A stretch of DNA of 64,000 nt from Tausonia pullulans (taxonomy: Eukaryota; Basidiomycota; Tremellomycetes; Cystofilobasidiales; Mrakiaceae), in contig OX637628.1 of NCBI GenBank assembly GCA_951802195.1, positions 434,001 through 498,000 of the forward strand. The letters run 5' to 3'. Each line of letters begins with the position of its first letter. Within the stretch, counting starts at the first letter, position 1. The translations under genes and the position numbers were made by a program. The notes under the pieces are model-generated. The model did not search any database. It had not been told where the DNA came from and saw nothing but the letters and a program-made list of their open reading frames with translations. Positions 34,601 to 45,457 of this stretch are shown one piece after another.

Positions 34601-37600
34601 GAGAACCACACGCACGCTGTCTAATTCGGGGAGAGACGTACCTTCGCGCCATCCGAGGATAAATCGCAGACAAGCCGGCCGGCGAGGAGGTTGAGAATTG
34701 ATCCGAATCGGTTGCTAATGGGGGGCAGACCCTTGCGCCTAAAGCGTCCAACGCGAGACCAGTTGGGCGTCTTGAGTTTGCCCATTCGCTGCATGAGGAC
34801 TTCGAGCGAGACATTGAGAAAGTCGTGCCCGATCAGCACGTCGGGGTCGTGGCGTTGAATGTTGGCTGGAAGAATAGGGCTTCAGCGACATTTTAAGTCC
34901 CCCAGGCTGAAAGTCAGGCCGATACGCACCGATGAAGTTGCTGAGGAGAATGCCCTCGGATTTGACGGTGTTGATCTTGGACCTTTCCGTCTGACACTTT
35001 TGCACAAAGCCCGGTGGGAAGTCGCCGAGCGGCCGAACGACCGTGTGGATGGAGCTAATCTGCTGGTCCGGTGGAGTTGGGTTGTCGATGTTGGCTGGAG
35101 CGGGGGATAGGGTCAGTAAGATGAGTCGAGAGGAAGTGCACGGTCGAAGTTTCCCACCATTCTCCCAGACACGCGCGGAAGCACAGACGATCTCGCGGGT
35201 GTTCTCCTTGTGGTTGACGACTGTCCGCGCCGAGATGCTCATGACCGTGAGCGGAGGCGTCTCGCGCGGCTTATCAGCGTCAGTTAAAGGTCGGATTTCC
35301 TTGGGATCACTAGAAGAGACCTCGAGTTTGCACCACGACACCTGTTTGGACGGCATCAGCGCCCGATAATCGATTGATGACGCGCAAGTATGCCTTACTC
35401 CCTTGCCGCTGACGACGGCATCCTTGATCTCGACCCAGCAGGGGCCCATGATCTTGCGCTTGAGGACAAAGATCTCGAACGGTGAGGTGTTGGTGCCGAG
35501 GACGGCGACGAAGGTCTTGCCAGATATGTTGGTCGGAAGCGCGGGCTCTGGAGAGTAGGAGGTCAGCTTCGTCCGCGGGTAGTGCCGATTGAGACTCACC
35601 ATCGAAGCCGTAGATGACCTTGAGGTATTCAGACTCGCCGTTCGGGATGCCCTCGGCACCAAAAACGTAGTTCCGCTTGACCCACTTGCTCATCAATTTG
35701 CTGACACCCTCTTGGCGCCGCCGCTCGTTGAACTCGCGATAGACGTCGTCCTGCGATGGGACGAGGTCGGTCCGGTCGCCTTTGCCTGGTAATGGGTTGA
35801 AGGAGGAAGTCAGTGATGCGAGCGCGTGCAAGATTAGCAAAAGAGCGGATACCAACTCGTGATGATCCTGTCCCTTGGGCAGACGAACAGGTTGCGCTCG
35901 AGGCCGTCGACTCTCAAGCAGCAGCTGACCCATTTCCCCTTGCCGGTGGGCCCGCCACGACGGTCAAAGACCTTGCCGAAGAGGTAAAGAGTCCGGACCG
36001 ACGAGCCGTCGACCTTGATCTCCTGCTCAAAGTAGTCGAGCCAGTACATCCGGAGCGAGCCGTCTGTCTCGAACGCGTCGATACTGGTCGTCGCGGGCGC
36101 ATCACTGTCCTTGGTCTTGCGCGGTTGAGGAGGCGGCGATGAGGGAGGCGGGGACGAGGCCGTCTGGGTGGGTGCAGCAGGGAGGGAGTCTGCGAGCGAG
36201 AGCCAAGCCGGCGTTGCGGCCTCCTCGTCCGGGTCGGCGTGGCGCGGGAGCGGCTTAAGATTCGAGGTCTTCACGGCTGACACGTTGACGTATTTGCGCT
36301 TGGGAGGGGCAGCTGACGTCCCCGGCTTCGAGGTCCGCGGTTTGACGACCATTTCCATGTCGTCCTCATCCTCGTCCTGGGGTTGCGGGATCACCGGCTT
36401 GGTGTCCTCCTCCTCGTCTGGAAGGTCGCTGTCGGGCCACTCCGGGCTGCCCTGCATATCCATGCCAAAGTTCTCCGGATCCTCCGTCTTAACCCTAACC
36501 TCAGCCTCCTCGAGCTTGGGCTTCTTTTCGGTCGCGCGCTGACCGGAGACGAATGGCGCGCGCGACTTAAGGCTCCACTCGTTGTCGTGGAGGTCCGAGC
36601 TGCGGCCGCCGAGATAGCTGCCATCGCTCCCAGGAGCAACACTGTCGGATGAGGCGAAGTATTCCGGACTTGACTTGCGCTTCCGGCTGGGTGGCGACGA
36701 GGACGAGAACAGGCGAGGCGCGGACGTGGGTTCGTGGTGAGCCGGGAGATTGCTGAGGAGCCCTTTCATGAAGTCGTCCTCGTCCCGCTCGGCGATTTTG
36801 GGTCGGTACGCCGCGGCCGGCGGAGGGGTGCGAGGTCGTGGGGGAGCCTTAGGCTTAGCCATGGCCTTTGTAGCCTTTTTAGCGGCTGGAACGAAGGAGA
36901 CGGGAGCGTCAGCGACAAGAACGAGGAGGGACAAGAAAGGGGATGCGTTAAGAAGAGCATTCGCGTCGAGCACGCGCACAGCGACGTGTCCGACAGAGCA
37001 AGGCGCGTCCCAATTCCCGTTATGAGCTCTCAGGCAAAGCTGATGGGAAACTATAGTCCTGTAGATGCTTTAGAATTGAGAAAAGACATCCTCGGACGCG
37101 TATCACATTGCAGGCGCGCCACGGACGGTGGAAGCGCGTGGACAAGACAGATGGCTGCCGCCTCGTCGAAAACCGAGATGGGGACGACGCGTCCAGATCT
37201 CTTGGCCAGTCCGGCAAAGAGCGAGGATATTCTCGGTTGGGAGAAGGAGGATATGCGACCGGATCCTAGAGGCCCCCTTTCCTTGTCGCGACCACCCGCC
37301 GCGTCATCCGATGCCTCCTGTTCAGGCATAACTCACAAGGCACAAGAAAGTACTCACCTCGTCGTTCCCTCCTCTCCTCCTCGTCCATCCCGCGGTCGCC
37401 ACCCCATTCCTCGCGACCGTCGTCGGCATAGCCCTCGGTGCCGTCATCCTCGATGAAGTCGTCCTTCTCGAGGCGTTTCTTGACAATCCGTTGATACTCA
37501 TCATCGCTGACCATGTCGTAGACTTCATCGTTCTCATCCTGTATAACGGCGAGAAAGATGGACAGAGGCGCGTCCGACAATTTGCGGGAAATGTCAGATC

Positions 37601-37718
37601 AAGTGGACAGGACGGGTTGAGCGAGACTCGCCTTGTACTGGTCGACGCGCTTGCCGCCTCCAGCGCGGGCGGCCTTAAGACGGGCGAGTTGCTCTTCGCG
37701 GGCTTTGCGAGAGGACAT
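31605..37718 (-). CDS. POL1: DNA polymerase alpha catalytic subunit
   Basis: Pol1 is the family-B polymerase that extends RNA primers made by primase at origins and on the lagging strand. The N-terminus ([20 protein letters not shown], then [20 protein letters not shown]) matches the Pol alpha N-terminal region, followed by an acidic linker, the exonuclease-like domain and the polymerase core. Motif [11 protein letters not shown] lies at 33991-34020, motif [10 protein letters not shown] at 33620-33646 and motif C YGDTDS at 33413-33430. The C-terminus has two Cys-rich zinc modules (RCQSCDATT with [10 protein letters not shown], then [10 protein letters not shown] with [10 protein letters not shown]) that bind the B subunit. 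Stop at 31605-31607. It is split by roughly 20 introns. The first (37539-37631) has a GC rather than GT donor. The second (36886-37357) is 472 nt. MluI-box sequence occurs 143 bp upstream of the ATG. Confidence 0.93.
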
Positions 37719-38814
37719 GGATGGAGGGGGTGAAGGAAAGAGAGAGAAAGAAAGAAAAAAATCTCAGGGGGGAGAGTCGGTGGTCGGGATGGTCGAGGTT
37801 GAGGTTGAGTGGAGGTTGAAAGAGAGAGAAAGAGGGGAGGACGAGGACGCGCGACGCGCGACGCGTCGAGCTTCTCCCTGAACTGGGAAGGGGAGGTCGG
37901 GGGGCGCGAGTCCTCGGCTGTTGCGCAGTTGGTTGATGTCGGCTGCTTGCCAATGGGATTCGACCCCAATGCATCTATCACGAAGGAGACGAGATGGAAC
38001 GCAATATCCATGAAATTCTGAGCAGTGATTTTACTATTAGCAACATCAAAATAAGAGAGAAAAGCGCACGAAAAAAGGGATGAGAAGGATGACTGGCGTC
38101 GCCGCGAGCGGGCGTTGCGTTGCGTGATGGATCCAAGGGCGAGAACGACTTGAGTCTTTCTCCGTTATCACCCAACGCCGACTTATGAAGTTCTTCTTCT
38201 GTTTCTGACGGGTTTACAACTGTTTCCATGGGACTAGATGCATTTTCTCCTTTCTTTTAATGATTTATGTTGATAATTCCAAAGTATACCGCATGATACA
38301 TAGAAGACGAGACCAGATTAACCAACCCGGCGGACGCCGCCGCTCGAAGACCAAGAGGAAATAGTGAAAGTGAACTAAAGAGACGTGTGAGAGAGACAGA
38401 GAAGTGAGAAGGGAAGGAAGGCTGAGAATCTACGGGACAGAAGTTCCAAGTGTAGATCACATAAATGACTAACAACGAGACCCAACAGCACCATACAAAA
38501 GATGCTAGTGTTGATTTGGCCAGGTCTGTTGAATTCGAGGGGCATGGCGTATTCGTGCTCTATAGGATAAGAGCGAGAGCAACGCTAAGGCTAAGGTCGA
38601 GAGGCGGACTCGTGGTGGCCGGCCGCCTGGGGCAACCGTTCGGAACAAGAGAAGATACAGAGTCAGCACATGGGAGTGCTCGACCGTTAAGCGCGTATTC
38701 ATGACATGAACCTACTTTGCTCGGGGAAAAAATAGGAGTCATGAGCGAGATTCAGGAGGAGGCTGTCCGTTGAACGTGGCTGCGTCGTCTTTGACGGCAC
38801 CGGAATTGGTAGGG
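37719..38814. promoter_or_regulatory. Intergenic region: POL1 promoter and HMG-gene 3' flank
   Basis: About 1.1 kb. The half near POL1 is purine-rich on the plus strand (37735-37850), so it is CT-rich in the POL1 direction, typical of a fungal leader. The far half (38020-38560) is AT-richer than its surroundings and should hold the 3' end of the HMG-box gene. No gene recognised. Confidence 0.4.
37846..37868. promoter_or_regulatory. MluI-box (MCB)-like cluster upstream of POL1
   Basis: A perfect ACGCGT lies at 37861-37866, preceded by overlapping GACGCGCGACGCGCG sequence, 143 bp upstream of the POL1 ATG. In yeasts the MBF complex (Mbp1/Swi6, or Res/Cdc10) binds ACGCGT to drive G1/S expression of replication genes, POL1 included. 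ACGCGT is not rare in this GC-rich DNA, so the call rests on position and on gene identity. Confidence 0.4.
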
Positions 38815-41800
38815 TCAAGCGCCAGCGTCATCGTGCTGCCGAGGATAGACGGCCTGCAGAGGCCCCGAGCGACAGCACGAGGGGCTGGTAGAGAAGGGCA
38901 ATGAGGACACCACTGGTGACACAGCGACGGAGACGGTGGCGAAGGGGGAGATACTTTGCGGAAGAGCTGCTCCGGGCATGGCCGTAGAGAACAGCAGCTC
39001 GTCCGGAGAAAGGGGCCAGGATTGTCTGTTGGAGGAGGAAGCGGAGCGGGAGGAGTGTACCTTCCGGCAAGACCGGGTCTTCTGCTGTTCCGATAGGCAG
39101 AGGCCACGGGGGTAGGGATGGTGGGAACGAGTCTGAGAAAGCTGGTTGTGTGGGCAGTGTAATGAGGAGGAGGGCTTGTGCCCAAAGCGCATCCGGGGAG
39201 GAGTTATCGCTATCGTTGGGGTCCTTGGCAATGATGCAGGGAGGAGTTGAGTGCTCTTTGAGTGCTGGTGGTCGTGAGATGTGTAGATTGGACGAGACGG
39301 GCTATTGCAGTACGGCTCGCTCAACTGAAGAGGGGAAATGTCCAGGCGACGACGAGGAGGTGGAGACGGGGGTTGAGGTGGGGGTGTAGAACAAGGCGGA
39401 GGAGGCGAAGGAGATGGAGGAGCAGGATGAGGAAAGGGAGGGGGTGGCATGACACTAGACGCTGGCGGCAAATGATGGTAATACGGTGACTCCGCCATCA
39501 AGTTCCATGCTGGCGCCAGGACGGGTGCAGGACCCGGCTCGCCGATGGAGAACGTGACCTCCTGAGGTGTTTCGAGCCAGTCCATGGGGGCACGAGTGCC
39601 GCACATTCTACCGTCGTAAGCCGCCCATTGAGAGCCCGATAGATATGGAGGGGGAAGAGGGGGAAGAGGGGGAGCGAGAGGAGGGCCTGTCGAGATGAAG
39701 TAGGCCGGCCCGGCAAATTGAGTCGGGGCTCGACTACCAGCCGACGATGAGCAATCTGTCACTGGAACAGGACCAAACTTCTCGTAGCCGTGGGTGCTCG
39801 GCCCAAGTTGGAAGAGAGTGGAGGATTCCGGGAGATCGGAAAAGTACGCCGTGTCGATCACGTAGCCCTCGGTATTGAGCGAGATCCAAGTAGGTACAGC
39901 GAGCCCGCCTTCGCCAATGACATCCCACTCGCCTTCGCGCCAGTCGTAGGGGCTACCATCGTAGGGGGATGCCAGTGGTGGCTCAACTTGGGAATGGAGT
40001 GGCAGGGGACCGGGGTGCGACTCAAATCTCGCACCCTGATCGACCTCGAAGGGTTCACCTGCCCAATGGGCTGGGTAAACTGCGAGCTCGGCCTCGTCCG
40101 TGACCGGTTCATAAGCAGAAGTCCAGCCTTCGACGAAGGGGGCAGTCCCCCGAGTATCGACGGGGCCGTGGTACGAGAGAGCATCGACGCCATTAATGAC
40201 GTCAGGGCCGTCGATGTTCTGGCTGTTGATGTCCTCTTCAATTCCCTCTGACTCTGAGGGGGGCGGCGAAGACAATTCTGCGTGCTGGGCGACCGGCTGG
40301 CCAATAGCGGGAGTGAGCACCGCTTGGCAGCCACCTTTAGTCGGTTCCCAACCCACCGGGTCTGATGGCTGCGGCTGACGAGCTGAAGGAAAGCTTGGGT
40401 CCTGAAAAAAGGATTGTTGGGTAGATCCGGTGTCGACATGTGTGAGAATTGAGGATGGTGCATTGAACAGAGATGGCGAGGAGGTTTCCACGGGAAACCT
40501 CACTTTTTTTGGCGAGGGTGTCGCTGTTGTTGCATTCTCAGAGACTATGACAGCGTCGTCTTTTGAGTTTTCCAGGAAATCCTGCCGAGGCGAGCCAAGC
40601 GTGGTCAGTCGATGATGTTCAAAGCCGGATGGTCAGATCAGCATGTGATTTGCGAATCGATGCAATGTAACGAGAGTGAGGGTTATCCGTCATATTGACG
40701 CACCTGCATCTTCACGTCCAATGTTCCTTCGCGAGAATCGCTTTCTACTGACTCGCTCGACATGTTTTGCGTAGATGGGATCGCTTTGTCTTCTTTTTTT
40801 GCCACGCTACTGCCTAGAGGGATGATCGCCTGATCGTCCTCGTCCTCATCCCGGAAGGAGTTTGTCTCGCTCGAGTCGCCCAACTCGGACTCCCATCCTG
40901 AAGAGGTGAGAGCTGAAGGCGTCTTCGCCATGTCTGGTGAGACTGGAGCCGGTTGAGATGCTGAATCCGTCGACTCGTTATCGACGTCCATCTTGGTCCT
41001 GGTAGAGGTGGACGGGACAGGAGCAGAACTACGGGTCGTTGAGAATGTGCTGGGCGCGATCTTCGGGTCGCTCGCCGCGGCGGCGGTTGATGGCTTTGAG
41101 TTCTTCGCCTCCTTCGACTCCTTCTTCCCCTTCATCCTTGGTTTGAACTTGTAGGTCGGATATTTGCGCTGGTGCTGAACAAACAGAGGGAATATCCTAA
41201 TTTCAGTGCCAATCAATGTCTGCGACAGCGTCCGAGATCTTAACGTACCTCGGCTTTCCGGAGCTGACTCTGCCGTTCAAACATGTCTTTGACTTCTTTG
41301 TTCTCGTTTTTCCACATGTGGACGATGAGTTTGCCCACATTTCCTTGCGGCAGGTGCTCCCCGTCGCTTGACCGCTTGGGGAAGGGGAATTTCCGACCTG
41401 CCTCCTTGGCCTGCCGGATAAGCTCGAGCGTGTGCATCCGATAGAGGATCCACGAGTTAGGAGGGCGAGGAGGTTGTTGGCCGTTGACGCCGATTCCGCC
41501 TGAGGATTCGAAGAGGAGATCGCGCTTCTGGGCCCTTGTGAGAGGGCGTTGTTTGACTTTGATGGGTTGGTGGCCGGTGGGAATGGGGGGAGAAGGTGGG
41601 GGGTAGAGGATCGAAGAGCCCGGAGAGGGCAGCTGGGATGGCGAAAAGTGAGGGTAAGGGAAAGTTTGGGAATGTAGCTGAGATGGTGAATGATGAGACC
41701 AAGAGAAAGAGTGGTGAGGTGGCGGATGATGAAAAGAAGGAGGAGAAGGCCGTCGAGGTGCGAGATAGGCGCGCTGTCGACGGCCAACGGAGCTCATATT

Positions 41801-42873
41801 GCTTGCGGAAATCGAGGAAAAAGCTTCCGACGATCCTTGACCGTCTGATGACGGGCCGTCTGGTGACGACGACCGAGGCTGGATAGAGATTGCAACCTGA
41901 CCCTGAGGACCTACGAGCCCCTTTGATGGTACTGGCGAGATGAGGCGGGTGGAGGAGGCCGAAACTAGAGTCGAGATGGTAGTGCGAGCGGAGTTGTATG
42001 TCTCGACATTAATGTCCAAGTCGTCGGCTGCCCCGCTCTTGACTTCGCTCGGCTGCGAGGATCCAGCAATTGACGAGTGGGCGGTGTCTGCGCTCCGAGG
42101 TCGCGATCGAGCCTGAGCTTTGATAGAGTGGGGTCCTCGGTTGAATCGGTTAATCTGAGTTAAGGCGTCATCTCTCCGAGATGAGACCTATGAGCAAATG
42201 AAGGAGACGAGGAGGTCAGCTCGCCGCTCATCGTCACAAACACCGAGACAACTCAAAATATAGGAGGCCTCATCTCGAAGGGGAGAGGAAATGGAGAGCT
42301 CCAAATATGCTGGACGACGTAAGCGAACGACGCACCTCGGCCGCGTGACAAGAAGAGCATTCCGAGGAGCCGCCCGCCGGCAAACGAGCATCTTTCGAGG
42401 TCTCGGGAGAAGCGCCGCTGCTGATGGCGGCGGATGTCGGCCAAACGAGCTGTTTAGCCGATGAAGTCGCAGAAGTCTGATAGAAGGCGTGCGTATGTTT
42501 GTGCGTGTAAGTATGCTGGAGCGAGAGAGCAGAGCGCCGCCCATCGCGGCTCACGCACCGTGCTGCTGCTCCTACCGAAAGCGCGTAGGGGCCGAGTGTG
42601 TGGGAGAGCAAGAAGAGGCAGCTCGTGAATAGCTCCGCCGCTGACGCCCGCCGCCTGCGGTCGAGCACGGAAACGAACGTTGTCCAAGCTGGGAAAGGCT
42701 GACGTGGCTGCTGGTGCAGGGGCGATGATGGAAGAGGAGGAGGGGATAGGGGGGTATGACGAGGACGAGACCGTTGCTGCTGCCTTCTCCGGCCACAGCT
42801 GTTGCTGCTGCTCATCGCTACGAGGACTCCTTGGCAGGGGGTATACGGGCCTCAACACGCCTGGAGCTGCCAT
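38815..42873 (-). CDS. MATA-type HMG-box transcription factor
   Basis: A nuclear DNA-binding protein of the MATA-HMG class, the group that includes mating-type and pheromone-response factors such as Prf1 and Mat2 of basidiomycetes. Five exons fit exactly, each in phase 0: 42873-42559, 42476-42336, 42187-41249, 41174-40704 and 40581-38815, giving 1,210 residues. The HMG box spans about residues 390-480 and crosses the exon 3/4 junction: RPPNSWILYRMHTLELIRQ, a basic insert, LPQGNVGKLIVHMWKNENKE, VKDMFERQSQLRKAEHQRKY, then PTYKFKPRMKGKK. The N-P-SWILYR start, the MWKNE and the YPTYKFKPR end are characteristic. The rest is low complexity: Ser/Pro/His-rich before the box, acidic then Pro-rich after it. 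Identification as Prf1/Mat2 is inference. The first ATG in frame is at 42873. Confidence 0.8.
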
Positions 42874-45457
42874 CTCGAGAGGGAGGATGGATGAGAGCGC
42901 GAGAAGTGGCAAGACGTTGTTTGGGCGAGACTAACGACGAACACTTAATCACCGCCGTCCCGCTTGTTCGCTTGTTTGCTTACTTGCTTTCTCCACAGCT
43001 TGAGACTTTCCCCAGAGGAAGAACCCTGCCTGCTTCGGCTCGGCTCCCCAACTCTCTCTCTCCGAAGTCCGACCCCTGCTGGGACGTTTCGGCTTTTTCC
43101 CTTCCGCGCGGGCCAGCCAAGCGCCACTCCGACCAGCCTTGTGACTTTGTTGGATCTCTCGACTCAGGTCTCTCCGGCCGCGGAAAAGGATGAGAAAGAG
43201 GGCGGGAGCACGAAACAACAGACGGTTTGGTTCTAAACCCATTGAATCACCGTGCGTTCAAGTAAAGCTTGATTCCTCGGAGAGATAGATCCCTGGGTTG
43301 ACGACCGCCCCCGACGGAGTTTGAAGCAGCAGCCAGCCCCCTGACTGCACTGAAGAAGAGAGGAAAAACAGGAATGGATCAGCGAATAAACAACCGAAAC
43401 CGATCTCGCTTTCTCCATCTTGTCTCTCCCATAGAGCAGTAGCCTCCTTTTTTCAGACGTCGGCGTTGACGAGCTGGTCACTCGCTCGCACGCTTGTAAG
43501 CTCGAAACGTTCTTGTTTTCTCGAGAAACTTCGAAACAGGCGGGTAGATGGAGGCGCCATCTGGCGTTCGCTCCTCAACACATCATTTCTCGAATCCTTG
43601 GCGCTTTCAGTTTCGGATGGATGGGTAGCACGCGGACCCCCAACTCAGAAGAGGGTAGAAGAGAGAAACTGAACTCGCTCTGTTCTGTCTTACGTATTGG
43701 TCTGATCGTCTATCACCTCTAGGCCTGGTCGGGCCCAAAGAGCTCGGAGGGGAGGGGAGGGGAGGGGAGGGGAGGGGAGGGGGAGGTTTGGCTCGAGCCC
43801 TCTCTTTCTTCTTTCCTCTTTCCTCTCATATCTTTTCTTAAACTGATTCTCTTTTTATTGAGGCTGTTCTGGTCGATAGTCTGTCTCTTCATGAAGCAGC
43901 AACACACCAGATCGTAGACGAAGAGTCTTTCGACCTGCGCTCATCGTTCCTTCCATCTGGAGGCAGACTCAAAATCCTTCCTCATCACTCCCCTCTCCTC
44001 TGTTCCTTCGCTGTACGACTCCGGCCAAATTTCCTGCTCTGATCGAGCAATCTGGCCCCTCAAACCCTTAAAACAGTTTTCTGAAGGGCGCGTGGCTGGA
44101 AACGCCACTTCTGCTTTCTCCGGTCGAGGTCAAGGCTCTCACGTTTCTTTGAAGGTCGCATAGTCTGATTTACAATCCGACCCGCGGTTCTTCTCTTCTC
44201 CGTCTGCACAGTGAACTTGCCTTTGGTCTTCCGAGCAAACCCAAAACTGCTCATTTGCCCGCCTGGCGGAGAATCACGTGCGATTCTCCGCGTCCTTGCC
44301 AAAGTTGACAGCCAGGGGCTGGAGAAATAGCTTGCGAGCGAATCTACGAGGTCGGAGTGATGGGCGAGCCATGGCACAGCCACACCTCGGGACGTATTCC
44401 CGTCAGTGATGTATGATAAAGATTATCTCTCCTGGACTTTCCGGAGCGAGTATCCACGCTTTGTCGGGAGCAAGCCCTCTCAAGCATACAAGAGTTGACG
44501 AGCTATCAAACCTTCAGCTTGAATCAGGACCGTCGTCAACCTCGATTTGATGGGAAAGAGAGAGTAGGAAGGCGAGGAAGACCGGAGAACATGTGTCACG
44601 AACCTTGTCGTCTTCTCGCCATCTTGTAGTCCTTGTCTTGTTTCGGGAAGCCTTACGACTCACTCGTGCAGCTTGTAAAGGGTAATTCGCCAGGTCCCAG
44701 TAGGCTATGTATGTAAATTGCTTTGAGAGATGAGGCCGAAGGAGCTCATGCTCACAGCTCGTTCAGCTCCGGCTGTCACTGCGAACGTGGGACATTTTCA
44801 CCTTAATCCGAGCGCCTCCACCTGCTTCCTCACGCGTTGCATGCACCCTCGGCCAAACAAACGCAGAGTGGCACAAGCAAAGTTAATCCTGCAGATCAAT
44901 GCGCAGAAGGAGGGAAAGGAGTCCCCCACTCTCCTCACTTCCTCTTCTCCATCACCATCTTCTATCGACATCGGCTGAGAGCCTCATTATGTTCGCTCTC
45001 GACCCATATACGTTTTCCTCCCGTCTTCGTTCTCACTATCGAATCTCAGCCTCACGATTCCGGAGGGACCTCCTGCGCGCATAGCCGTTCGGACTCGACA
45101 ACCTGCCTGGACTCTCTGGACCTCTCCATCTGTCCCGAGCTGTGGGGATTCAATGAAAGAAGGCGGATCGACCGGGTGAGAATTGGACAGCGGGCTAACA
45201 ACTACGTACCTTCTGCCCTCCAGCCTCCACCCAAGCCGACATACCCGCCCTCGTCGCTCCTTTCTCCCCTCATCTTGCTCTCCTCGCATGATATACATGC
45301 GTGCTAAACAAGGTTCGACGCCATGCATCTTCTACCACGAGAGGAGACGGAATGAAAGGCAAAAGACACGCTAAGACTTAATTGGAGCAATTAAAGCAGT
45401 AAACATAAGAAAGAGAAAGGTATAGAGAATAGGACGAGGAGAACGATGTGGGCGAGA
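42874..45457. promoter_or_regulatory. Long intergenic region upstream of the HMG gene
   Basis: About 2.6 kb between the HMG gene start and the 3' end of the MFS gene. No domain-bearing frame was found; open frames are short and unrelated to known families. A GGGGA microsatellite lies at 43746-43787. Long upstream regions are common for fungal developmental regulators, which would fit the HMG factor. Confidence 0.4.
43746..43787. repeat. GGGGA microsatellite, G-rich on the plus strand
   Basis: Seven or eight tandem GGGGA units, ending in an uninterrupted GGGGG. Eight closely spaced runs of four or more G make it a candidate G-quadruplex element. It lies about 0.9 kb upstream of the HMG-gene ATG. 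Confidence 0.85.
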
